From the NCBI RefSeq assembly GCF_900129725.1, contig NZ_FQWQ01000007.1, positions 1 to 64,000 of the forward strand: 64,000 bases of DNA, given 5' to 3'. Source of the stretch: Chryseolinea serpens (lineage in GTDB: Bacteria; Bacteroidota; Bacteroidia; Cytophagales; Cyclobacteriaceae). Below the pieces are notes generated by a model. That model saw only the letters and a program-made list of their open reading frames with translations. It was not told the origin of the DNA and ran no database searches. The position numbers and the translations under genes were made by a program. This document shows, in pieces, positions 9,655-17,234 of this stretch; within the stretch, counting starts at the first letter, position 1, and every line of letters begins with the position of its first letter.

Positions 9655-10371
9655 ATGGACAGAAAAAAATTTCTAACAAATGGTTTCTTAGGCTTAGGGG
9701 CAATTGCAGCGTTACCCACCGCAATCACTTCTTGTTCAGGGGACGATAAAGTCGATACGGCTACCCCTGCAAATGGTGGTGGCAACAACTCAAGTGACTG
9801 CGTGATTTCGCCGACAGAAACTGTGGGACCTTTTCCTATCCGTACCCCTGCACAGTATGTTCGGGCTAGTATTTTTGGCGACAGAACGGGCATCCCCCTT
9901 TTGATGACCCTAACCATACAAGACCAGAGTAGTGATTGCTCGCCACTTGCAGGAGTATTAGTGGACATTTGGCAATGTGATAAAGATGGTAATTATTCTC
10001 AGTACGGTGGCAATCAATTGCAAACTGCCAATTATAACAACCAGAATTTTCTTCGTGGCAGACAAACTACAGACGCTAACGGACAGGTATCATTCATTAG
10101 TATTTTTCCGGGCTGGTATCCGGGGAGAGCTCCCCATATCCATGTTGAAGTTCTTACGACAAGTGGTACCTCCCTTTTGGTAACACAAATTGCTTTTCCT
10201 ATTTCTGTATATTCGGCGGTTTATGCAACCAATGGCTATAATGGAGCCCCCGATAGGTCAAACGCACAAGACAGCATTTTTTCAGATAGTTTGAGCAGAA
10301 ATATGGCAGATAGTGTTACTGGGAATATTGTCGATGGGTATACACTGTTCAAAACAATTACAGTAGGATAA
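9655..10371 (+). CDS. Intradiol ring-cleavage dioxygenase-like lipoprotein
   Basis: Protein of 238 aa related to protocatechuate 3,4-dioxygenase/catechol 1,2-dioxygenase. The leader MDRKKFLTNGFLGLGAIAAL precedes a lipobox (AITSC), so the enzyme is exported and lipid-anchored. The family opening 'ETVGPFPI' is present. Candidate non-haem Fe(III) ligands are a Tyr in 'GNYSQYGG', the Tyr in 'GWYPGRAPHIHVEV' and the two His of 'HIH'. Exported members are common in Bacteroidota and fungi and may act on plant aromatics; the substrate is unknown. Confidence 0.85.
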   Translation: MDRKKFLTNGFLGLGAIAALPTAITSCSGDDKVDTATPANGGGNNSSDCVISPTETVGPFPIRTPAQYVRASIFGDRTGIPLLMTLTIQDQSSDCSPLAGVLVDIWQCDKDGNYSQYGGNQLQTANYNNQNFLRGRQTTDANGQVSFISIFPGWYPGRAPHIHVEVLTTSGTSLLVTQIAFPISVYSAVYATNGYNGAPDRSNAQDSIFSDSLSRNMADSVTGNIVDGYTLFKTITVG

Positions 10372-10469
10372 ATATTCAATTGCGACTTTTGTCTGCGGTT
10401 CGAATGTAAGAAAGGAATGACGTGTCTTTGTTGAAATGACGCATGATGCAAGTATTCCCCTGGCTGTAT

Positions 10470-11207
10470 TTATGTCTTTAAGTGTTGGATAGCCGAAGTT
10501 CCTAAGCTTTTCGTGATGTTGCATTGGAGCCACTCCAAAATCGATACACTCATCGCGATTAAAAACATCCCGTAAAGAGCGTCTTCGGCAGGAATCGTTC
10601 CTATTCTTATACCCAGATTTTCGGCGTTATTATACCACACAACGGGCTCCTCTATCCAGGTGCCAGTGAGAATTCCGTTTACAATAAAAAAGGGAATAAG
10701 GGTTAGGAAATAGGAGAAGTAGAATCTTCCTAAAAAATTAACCTTCCATATAAATTGAAGCGTAAACAGGTATGCTGCAAGTCCCAACAAGGCAGTGGAC
10801 GTGTACCACCGATCAGTATTCAAAAAACCAATCACCAAGCAGACGAGAACGATCGTTGACGAAATGGCCTTTTGGGAAGACCCCAGATAATCTTTTTTAA
10901 CCAGGTAATTCGACGCTACGTATATGAATAGCGATGCGTAAGGGATGCAAATGAAAAATAGAATTTCCTCAATAGGTAAGCTTCCGAGATATACTCCGGA
11001 TAGATATTTTTCGTTGAAGCCCCAAACACCTTTCTGCGTGAACCATTCATCCCAGAGGATAAAAATTGTACCCGGAATTAAGATCGCAACCCACAGATTT
11101 CTCCACTTCTTCGAAAAATTTGCTTTTGAATAAAAGCTGAAGAGAACTGGAAACAAAATCGTGAGAAAATCAATTGTAAGGTACAGGTATTTTGAATTCA
11201 ACATCAT
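10470..11207 (-). CDS. Lycopene beta-cyclase, membrane CrtYcd/CrtYe type
   Basis: Integral membrane protein of 245 aa with about seven hydrophobic helices. It is a fusion of the two lycopene-cyclase domains seen separately as CrtYc and CrtYd. Each half has the diagnostic acidic motif: 'LPIEEILFF' in the first and 'IPAEDALYG' in the second. It cyclises the ends of lycopene to beta-rings. Its start overlaps the end of crtZ by 4 bases, and it is the last gene of the six-gene carotenoid operon. Confidence 0.88.
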   Translation of the reverse strand: MMLNSKYLYLTIDFLTILFPVLFSFYSKANFSKKWRNLWVAILIPGTIFILWDEWFTQKGVWGFNEKYLSGVYLGSLPIEEILFFICIPYASLFIYVASNYLVKKDYLGSSQKAISSTIVLVCLVIGFLNTDRWYTSTALLGLAAYLFTLQFIWKVNFLGRFYFSYFLTLIPFFIVNGILTGTWIEEPVVWYNNAENLGIRIGTIPAEDALYGMFLIAMSVSILEWLQCNITKSLGTSAIQHLKT

Positions 11208-11698
11208 TGTGTTTCTTGACGTTCTTTTTTATAGGTGAATTGTTTGGGGGCATACTTTTTTGGGGCAATCAGGAAACCAAATGCCTCACAGCCTTCTTTG
11301 GTATGCTTGCCATGATGTATATAGTGCGCGTTAATCATGCGCTGTAGATAGCTGCTTCTTTTTTTGGGTCTCCATTTGATTCGCTGATGTACAATTACAT
11401 CGTGAAAAATGATATAAAATACCCCATAAAAAAAGACTCCAACCCCTACCGCAATTCCGTACGGGCTGTAGATGACTAAACTGAAATAGTAAAGCAAACC
11501 AATGGATGGTAAACTGAAGACTACTACAAACCAGTCATTTTTTTCAAGGACTTGCTGGTGAATGGTATGATGGGATTTATGCCATGTCCATAGAAATCCA
11601 TGCATGATGTGTTTATGTGTAAACCATGCAACGAACTCCCAAAACAGAAATGTTCCGATAACGATGCAGAAGCAAATAGAGAGCGTGACAGCATTCAT
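11204..11698 (-). CDS. crtZ: Beta-carotene hydroxylase
   Basis: Protein of 164 aa of the fatty-acid hydroxylase/sterol desaturase superfamily, with four hydrophobic segments. Its di-iron histidine clusters are 'HKHIMHGFLW', 'HKSHH', 'HDVIVHQR' and 'HYIHH'. It adds the 3-OH groups of beta-carotene to give zeaxanthin. Start and stop overlap both neighbours by one to four bases, indicating a single transcript. Confidence 0.92.
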   Translation of the reverse strand: MNAVTLSICFCIVIGTFLFWEFVAWFTHKHIMHGFLWTWHKSHHTIHQQVLEKNDWFVVVFSLPSIGLLYYFSLVIYSPYGIAVGVGVFFYGVFYIIFHDVIVHQRIKWRPKKRSSYLQRMINAHYIHHGKHTKEGCEAFGFLIAPKKYAPKQFTYKKERQETQ

Positions 11699-12156
11699 CA
11701 GGCCTTGGTAAAATATTGACTGAGGATGTTAAAGCGGTATTCAAAAATACCTCTCACTTCCTGGGCAACAAAGAGATAATTGGCTAGCCTCCCGATAAGT
11801 CCAAAGGGTACCGCATATTCGAGTTCATCGATCATTTCAACCCCTCCATTTACTTCCTTAAATGAGTGTTTATGTGCCCAGTACGCGTATGGACCTTTTT
11901 TCTGAATGTCAACAAATGATTCGCTTTCCAATACCTCAATTATTTCTGTTTCCCAATACATTCTAACAAAGGGAAGGACAGTGATCTTGTATCTTATAAT
12001 TTGACCGATGTGCATTTTATTTCCACCAGACATCGACAGAATTTTAAAGTTTAGTCGCTTCGGGGTAATGTCCGCCAAGTTTTTGGGAGAGGAGAAAAAA
12101 TCCCAAGCTTGCTGCCTGTTGATGGGAAGAAATTGTTTGAAGGTTAATTTATACAT
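11698..12156 (-). CDS. SRPBCC-family ligand-binding protein of the carotenoid operon
   Basis: Protein of 152 aa with the START-like fold: N-terminal strand 'LTFKQFLPINRQQAWDFFSSP', then 'NLADITPKRLNFKIL' and 'YWETEIIEVLESESFVDIQ'. It belongs to the subgroup often annotated as 'cell division inhibitor'/ligand-binding SRPBCC. Its fixed place between idi and crtZ suggests that it binds or shuttles a hydrophobic isoprenoid intermediate; that is inference from context. Confidence 0.75.
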   Translation of the reverse strand: MYKLTFKQFLPINRQQAWDFFSSPKNLADITPKRLNFKILSMSGGNKMHIGQIIRYKITVLPFVRMYWETEIIEVLESESFVDIQKKGPYAYWAHKHSFKEVNGGVEMIDELEYAVPFGLIGRLANYLFVAQEVRGIFEYRFNILSQYFTKA

Positions 12157-12206
12157 TCTCTCATTTTTTATGCTATGTCAATGCGTTACTTGACCCGAAT
12201 CTTCGA

Positions 12207-12749
12207 TCATATTGTGGCGTGAGCGCGAATTTCACGGTTCAGAATATTTTGAAGTTCTGGACGATTCAGGATCAAACTAAACCAGTATGTATAGGCCTCC
12301 GGGTTTTGAAGCATGTCTTTCTTTACAGCCGCAGGTTCTGCATATTTCCAACGCTCCACTTCAACGCTATTGATAATGGGTTCACCATTGAATTGCCCGA
12401 TGTAGACGTGGTCTAATTCATGTTCAATCAGGTTATTGGAAAGCTCAACATGGTATATGAACTTGAATAAATACTCCGGTTGGAGATCAATTCCCATTTC
12501 TTCCATCAACCTTCTTTTGATTGCGGTTTCCATGGTCTCACCCGGTTTTGGGTGACTGCAGCACGTGTTAGTCCAAAGCCCTGCACTATGGTACTTAAAG
12601 GCTGACCGTTTTTGAAGAAGGATTTCTCCCTTTGAATTGAAAAGCAGCACGGAAAAAGCACGATGGAGGGCGCCTTTTATGTGGGCTTCCATTTTATCCA
12701 TGGTGCCGAATTCATTATCCCTTTCATCTACCAATATCACGTGGTCCAT
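12207..12749 (-). CDS. idi: Isopentenyl-diphosphate delta-isomerase, type I
   Basis: Nudix-fold enzyme of 180 aa interconverting IPP and DMAPP. It begins 'VILVDERDNEFG', shows the catalytic cysteine stretch 'WTNTCCSHPKPGE' and the Nudix-like 'AIKRRLMEEMGI', followed by 'ELDHVYIG'. Its start overlaps the end of crtB by one base. Placing idi within a carotenoid operon raises the supply of DMAPP for prenyl chain synthesis. Confidence 0.93.
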   Translation of the reverse strand: MDHVILVDERDNEFGTMDKMEAHIKGALHRAFSVLLFNSKGEILLQKRSAFKYHSAGLWTNTCCSHPKPGETMETAIKRRLMEEMGIDLQPEYLFKFIYHVELSNNLIEHELDHVYIGQFNGEPIINSVEVERWKYAEPAAVKKDMLQNPEAYTYWFSLILNRPELQNILNREIRAHATI

Positions 12750-13585
12750 TACAGCAAATTTAGTTGATACTTAAAGTAGGAATAGGCCAGTAGTCTCGCC
12801 TTGTGCCTATTGTGAATTCTTATGCGACTCTGAAGCATTTGTTGAGATGGTGTATTTCTTATTTTTTCGAAGAGGGCAAGATAATACATGTATGCCACGT
12901 ACACGCCAAAACGCGCGGAGCGCGGCAGTTGCCTGATACCGGTGTATCCATCACGGAAATCAGCTTCAATACTGTCTTCAATATTTTTTTTGCTGTTTTC
13001 ATCAAAATGATTCATTTCGATGCCCGGAAAATAGGTCCGGCCCATGCCTGCAAAATCTGCATTTAAATCGCGTAGAAAATTAATTTTTTGAAAGGCTGAG
13101 CCTAGGCTCATGGCGTGCGGTTTTAGTTTTTGAAACAAATCATTATCACCGTTACAGAATACATGCAGGCACATCAAACCAACTACCTCAGCCGAGCCAA
13201 GGATGTATTCTTTAAACCCCGTCGCGTCATATTCTTTTGCGCATAGATCCATTTCCATGCTATGAAGGAAAAGGTCAATTAACTCTTTGTCGATTTTGAA
13301 TTGATTTGCGGTTGCCTGGAAACTGTTCAGGATTGGATTCAAACTTATTTTTTCTTCAAGAGCACAGTAAGTATCTTGCTTAAACCGGTCAAGGAGCTCC
13401 TTTTTATTATAGTCATGAAATGTGTCTACGATTTCATCGGCAAACCTAACAAACCCGTAAATAGAATAAATTGGATCCCTGAGTTCGTTCTTTAAACAAC
13501 TGATACCAATGGAAAAGGACGTACTGTAACACCGCGTTACGAGACGACTGCATTGAATTGAAACATTATCGTATAAAGCTTTCAT
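12749..13585 (-). CDS. crtB: Phytoene synthase
   Basis: Squalene/phytoene synthase of 278 aa joining two geranylgeranyl-PP molecules. The two aspartate-rich Mg2+/diphosphate sites are visible: 'YGFVRFADEIVD' near residue 43 and 'FLRDLNADFAGMGRTYFP' near 170. Its start overlaps the end of crtI by 4 bases (ATGA). Confidence 0.93.
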   Translation of the reverse strand: MKALYDNVSIQCSRLVTRCYSTSFSIGISCLKNELRDPIYSIYGFVRFADEIVDTFHDYNKKELLDRFKQDTYCALEEKISLNPILNSFQATANQFKIDKELIDLFLHSMEMDLCAKEYDATGFKEYILGSAEVVGLMCLHVFCNGDNDLFQKLKPHAMSLGSAFQKINFLRDLNADFAGMGRTYFPGIEMNHFDENSKKNIEDSIEADFRDGYTGIRQLPRSARFGVYVAYMYYLALFEKIRNTPSQQMLQSRIRIHNRHKARLLAYSYFKYQLNLL

Positions 13586-15081
13586 ACGGCTGCAGGTTCT
13601 GTTAGGCTGATTGAGTTATGCTGACGGATCAATTCGCGGGCGGCAATCTCTCCCGAAATAAGCGCCGGAGGCACTCCAGGACCTGGGACTGTTAACTGTC
13701 CGGCGTAAAACAAGTTCGAGATCTTCTTGTTCACGATGGATGGTTTTAAGTGAGCTGTTTGCATCATGGTGTTTGCGAGGCCATATGCATTTCCTTTAAA
13801 CGCATTATAGTCAGTAATAAAATCAAGGTGCGCATAACTTTTAGTAAAAGTTATGCTCTGCCGAATGGGTTGTCCTGTCAGCTTTTCGAGTCTAGTGATC
13901 GTCAGATCGTAATACTTTTTGCGTATCTCTTCGTTGTCCTGTAATCCTGGTGCAACCGGGATTAGTATGAAAACATTTTCGTGCCCAGGAGGCGCAACAG
14001 TCGGGTCGCTTTTAGAGGGACAACAGACATAGAACAGCGGATTTGTCGGCCATGATGGTTCTTCGAAAATCTCTTTTGTATGTAATGAAAAATCCTGATC
14101 AAAAAAGAGATTGTGGTGCAACAAGTTTTTTAGAGATTTGTTCACTCCAAGATAAAACACCAGGCTGGATGGGGCCATGAGCCGTTTTTGCCAATATGCT
14201 TCATCGTATCTGCGATGAGAAGCCGCTATCAAATGCTGCTCAACATGGTGATAATCTGCTGACGCAACGACGTAGTGGAAATTCTCTACTTCTTCGTTTA
14301 CTCTTAAGCCGGTGGCCTGTTTGCCAGAAACAATAATTTGCTGGACAGCGCTGTTGAATTTAAATTTAACTCCCAGCGATGATGCAAGCGTGACCATAGC
14401 CTCAATAATTTTGGACATGCCGCCCTGCGGATACCACGTACCAAGTGCTATATCCGCGTAATTCATGAGGCTGTAAAGTGCGGGAGTTTTTTGCGGCGAA
14501 GCGCCTAGAAACAATACCGGAAACTCAAGAAGATGGATGAGGTGAGGATGCTTGAAAAATTTGCGAATGTAGGACGACATCGATTGAAAAACATGGAGTT
14601 TAAAAACGCCCTTCAGTAACCCGATATCCATTAGTTCCATCATAGACAGTCCGGGGTTGTACACTAAATGGTGCACACCTATTTCATACTTGTATTTAGC
14701 TTCCTCGATGAATTTCAGTAGGTTCTTGCTGCTTCCAGGTTCTAACTGTTCGAACACCTCGCTAACACCGTCGATGCCAGCCGGCATATCAAGAAAATTG
14801 TTCGGAGCATAAAATATGCGATAGGATGGATCCACTCTCTCGAGCTGATAGTAATCTGACGGAAGTTTTCCGAAGTGTTTAAAGAATGACTCAAAAACAT
14901 CGGGCATCCAATACCAGCTTGGCCCCATATCAAAGGTATATCCTTGCGCCTTAAACTTTCGCGCACGTCCCCCGGGCGAATCATTTTTCTCAAACACGGT
15001 CACATCAAACCCATGTTTCGCCAGGAAACAAGCGGAAGAAATGCCGGAAAAACCGGAGCCAATGATTGCAACTTTCTTCAT
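13582..15081 (-). CDS. crtI: Phytoene desaturase
   Basis: FAD-dependent carotenoid desaturase of 499 aa. It begins with the dinucleotide-binding motif 'VAIIGSGFSGISSACFLAKHG', then 'EKNDSPGGRARKF' and 'FDMGPSWYWMPDVF', and ends with the C-terminal CrtI signature 'NLFYAGQLTVPGPGVPPALI'. It takes phytoene to lycopene. First gene of the operon crtI-crtB-idi-SRPBCC-crtZ-cyclase, transcribed leftwards from a promoter region with repeated elements at 15213-15300. Confidence 0.93.
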   Translation of the reverse strand: MKKVAIIGSGFSGISSACFLAKHGFDVTVFEKNDSPGGRARKFKAQGYTFDMGPSWYWMPDVFESFFKHFGKLPSDYYQLERVDPSYRIFYAPNNFLDMPAGIDGVSEVFEQLEPGSSKNLLKFIEEAKYKYEIGVHHLVYNPGLSMMELMDIGLLKGVFKLHVFQSMSSYIRKFFKHPHLIHLLEFPVLFLGASPQKTPALYSLMNYADIALGTWYPQGGMSKIIEAMVTLASSLGVKFKFNSAVQQIIVSGKQATGLRVNEEVENFHYVVASADYHHVEQHLIAASHRRYDEAYWQKRLMAPSSLVFYLGVNKSLKNLLHHNLFFDQDFSLHTKEIFEEPSWPTNPLFYVCCPSKSDPTVAPPGHENVFILIPVAPGLQDNEEIRKKYYDLTITRLEKLTGQPIRQSITFTKSYAHLDFITDYNAFKGNAYGLANTMMQTAHLKPSIVNKKISNLFYAGQLTVPGPGVPPALISGEIAARELIRQHNSISLTEPAAV

Positions 15082-15212
15082 TCCTGAATCAATTAATTTT
15101 TGGTCTTTGCTATTTCGTGATCACTTGTGAATCCGATGTCAACAGCGCGGCAAACCTCCTCGTCACCCGTGCGGATGTCTGGAGGTCTGGTGATGCTAAT
15201 TCAACGATCGAT

Positions 15213-15300
15213 GCGTTATTTTGTTTAGTCTTTTGTTGGTAATGTTAAACAAAATGTAACGCTTTTCTGCGATTTGATCGAAATTTCGCGTTTTGTTTAA
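15213..15300. promoter_or_regulatory. Repeated TTTTGTTTA elements in front of the carotenoid operon
   Basis: GCGTTATTTTGTTTA at 15213-15227 is repeated in inverted form at 15245-15262 (TTAAACAAAATGTAACGC) and again in direct form, as GCGTTTTGTTTAA, at 15288-15300. The spacing and inversion suggest a cooperative operator. On the minus strand the middle copy contains TTACATTTTG, close to a Bacteroidota -7 element, so a bound protein would cover the promoter of crtI. Light-responsive MerR-type (CarH/LitR) repressors control such operons in other bacteria; no such gene is in the window, so the regulator is unknown. Confidence 0.5.
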
Positions 15301-15433
15301 CGGGACCTCATTAGATCGATCGTCAATTGGGTTTGATAAAAAGGAGGTTGAACAAATGAGCTCTTACGGAGAATATCGAACCATCGGAAAAAGCTGTAGG
15401 CTTTAAGTATGAGCCAGATATCGGCTTAATGTT

Positions 15434-15712
15434 GAGAAGAGGGAAACTTCTCGTATAGGAATAGAGGGAACAAGCAGGAGTGGGCTGATGACCTACCTGG
15501 CTTTGGCGAAAACGAACCGTTTTAAAGTGGCCGTTGTAACCTCGTGGCTGGCAAATGCTCTTGAAATCATTACCGGCAGGCCTGCGATGGAACAAAATGT
15601 ATTCAGTCAGTTAATCCCAAACTATTGGTCAACAAGGAGCAAGAACTGAAACAGATCGGCTGGTGCATATTTCAAGGGCCTTTATGCAGTAATGAAACCG
15701 TTATACTAAAAT
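15434..15712 (+). pseudogene. Remnant of an S9-family (prolyl oligopeptidase-like) peptidase
   Basis: One frame reads 'IGIEGTSRSGLMTYLALAKT' followed by 'NRFKVAVVTS' and 'MEQNVFSQLIPNYW'. This matches the catalytic-serine region of acylaminoacyl-peptidase-like proteins (G-x-S-x-G, here GTSRSG). After 'NYW' the homology continues only in another frame (NKEQELKQ), and a third frame carries the tail. So there are at least two frameshifts and no upstream propeller domain. The rest of 15301-15948 shows no gene. Confidence 0.6.
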
Positions 15713-15948
15713 GATCAACCCAATTTTGAACGGGGGATTTGAAAGGGTATTAGCGATAATCCTATGAGCCTCTAGTAGTGTCTATTCTGAAATTCAAGGA
15801 GAATCTGTCAGGAGTGTCAGCCCAAACGTTGCCCAGGCCGTGACGCGACTTGCGGGGCAATTATAGCTATTGGCAGGGAGCTGCCGGCGGTTTGTTGTGG
15901 ATTTGTATCTTTAGTCTTCAGACCCGTCAAGGGGCTGAAGCGATTTTT

Positions 15949-16524
15949 ATGAGAACGGCACAAATACTATTCTGCGATCTTTGGCTTCCCAGAGACTTTA
16001 TGTGTCAATTTTTGGCGCGGGCCAATCAACTTGAGACAATTGTTATCCGCGATCTTTTTCGCGAAGCGTTAAAAACTACCGATACCCTGAGAGATGAACT
16101 CAAGAGCTACATGGACAAGGGAGAGATCATTCCCATAGAAACGGTTGAACGATTGATTTTATGGGGCATTCAGCATAGACCACGTTTTCTATTGACGGGC
16201 TACCCCAGGTCTGTCGAGCACTTCGAAAGCTTTATGAAATTTTGCACTACCCATGCCATAACCGTCAATAAGCTTTGGTATTTCAAGACAGAAGACTTTG
16301 CAGACATTCTGAATGATACTAGTCACTTTTCAAAGCTGCATTGGTCAGAAGAGGAGATAGCAGAATCCAAGCAAAAGCGCTTGTCCGATCATAATAAATT
16401 TAGAGGCGTAATGAACAGCCTTTTACTTTCTCATGAACAACTATGGCACGTAGTGCAGCTAAATAGAGGAGAGTTTACAGACGCGGCGCTGATTACATCA
16501 AAAATATCGGATAAATCGTTGTAG
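15949..16524 (+). CDS. Adenylate-kinase-like protein lacking the P-loop
   Basis: About 191 aa from ATG 15949 (MRTAQILFCD); an in-frame ATG at 15850 would add 33 residues without family resemblance. Adenylate kinase landmarks follow in order: 'VIRDLFREALKTTDTLRDEL' with 'KSYMDKGEIIP' corresponds to the DLFR/GD(L)LR region, and 'RFLLTGYPRSVEHFESF' to the 'DGFPR' motif. The expected N-terminal GxPGxGK loop is replaced by 'DLWLPRDFM', so ATP binding of the usual kind is lost. It is probably a non-catalytic relative. There is no operon partner. Confidence 0.6.
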   Translation: MRTAQILFCDLWLPRDFMCQFLARANQLETIVIRDLFREALKTTDTLRDELKSYMDKGEIIPIETVERLILWGIQHRPRFLLTGYPRSVEHFESFMKFCTTHAITVNKLWYFKTEDFADILNDTSHFSKLHWSEEEIAESKQKRLSDHNKFRGVMNSLLLSHEQLWHVVQLNRGEFTDAALITSKISDKSL

Positions 16525-17172
16525 CCGAAAAAAGATATTTTTGCCTCTGGCAGTCCTTCCAGTAGGGAACATTTGATTGATCCCTACAGGTTATCGTATT
16601 GATCTAGAGTTTTCAAGCAGTATCACCGGCGTGTTCTGCCGAGACTTTGGTCACACTTCTGCTGTGTTATACAAGAGGTTACGACAAAAGTAAAAACGTT
16701 TTCTTAATGGCTTTTCGCTTTATTCCTGAATCTGAAGTTTATTGGCAACCTTTCATAACAAGTCGTACAATCTTTTCACATTACTATTGTTGATGTCTTC
16801 GTATTGAAGTAATCTATTGTGCCTGGATTACGAGTCAGGGCTTTGATCACTAGCGCACGATGCAGCGCCGAATTGCAGCCCGAGTCGGTGATAAATGATT
16901 GCATTTTGCTCTTCGGGAAGGGCGGAAGATATGTTCACTTTTTATACAAAAGTGTCACGATGGCTACAAAGCTGCTCAAAAGATGTTGATTCAATAAATT
17001 CGCGGTCTTCGTATTTTTTTGTGCATAACCTTCAAGCCTTGAATCGTTGCGCGGGTGGTCTCATCGTACAAGCCACATTTGAATAACCCAAAGCTTACAG
17101 GCTTCATTTGTCTACTATTATAGGGTGACAGTTACTGCGCGTAATTTTTAATTTTTTAAAAACATCGATCTA
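16525..17172. other. Gene-poor stretch upstream of the Rhs locus
   Basis: About 650 bases. The longest frame is about 63 codons near 16895 on the + strand. It has no ribosome-binding context or family resemblance, so I do not call it. No RNA motif was recognised. Confidence 0.4.
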
Positions 17173-17204
17173 TTGTGTAAGTCTATAGGATTAGTATATA
17201 TTTG
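17173..17204 (+). promoter_or_regulatory. Promoter of the Rhs locus with a TCTATAG half-site
   Basis: TTG at 17173 and TATATTTG at 17197-17204 match the Bacteroidota -33 and -7 elements with a 21-bp spacer. Between and overlapping them lies TCTATAGGATTAGTATA (17182-17198). It shares its left half with the TCTAT-N7-ATAGA motif of the sulfur genes, but the right half does not match. The promoter also settles the next gene's start: a TTG at 17202 lies inside the -7 element, so GTG 17235 is preferred. Confidence 0.55.
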
Positions 17205-17234
17205 TTATTATCGGATAAGATAAACGTTGTAACT

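Noticed and set aside
16895-17086. 63-codon plus-strand frame before the Rhs promoter
   Set aside because: No resemblance to known proteins, atypical composition and no supporting signals.
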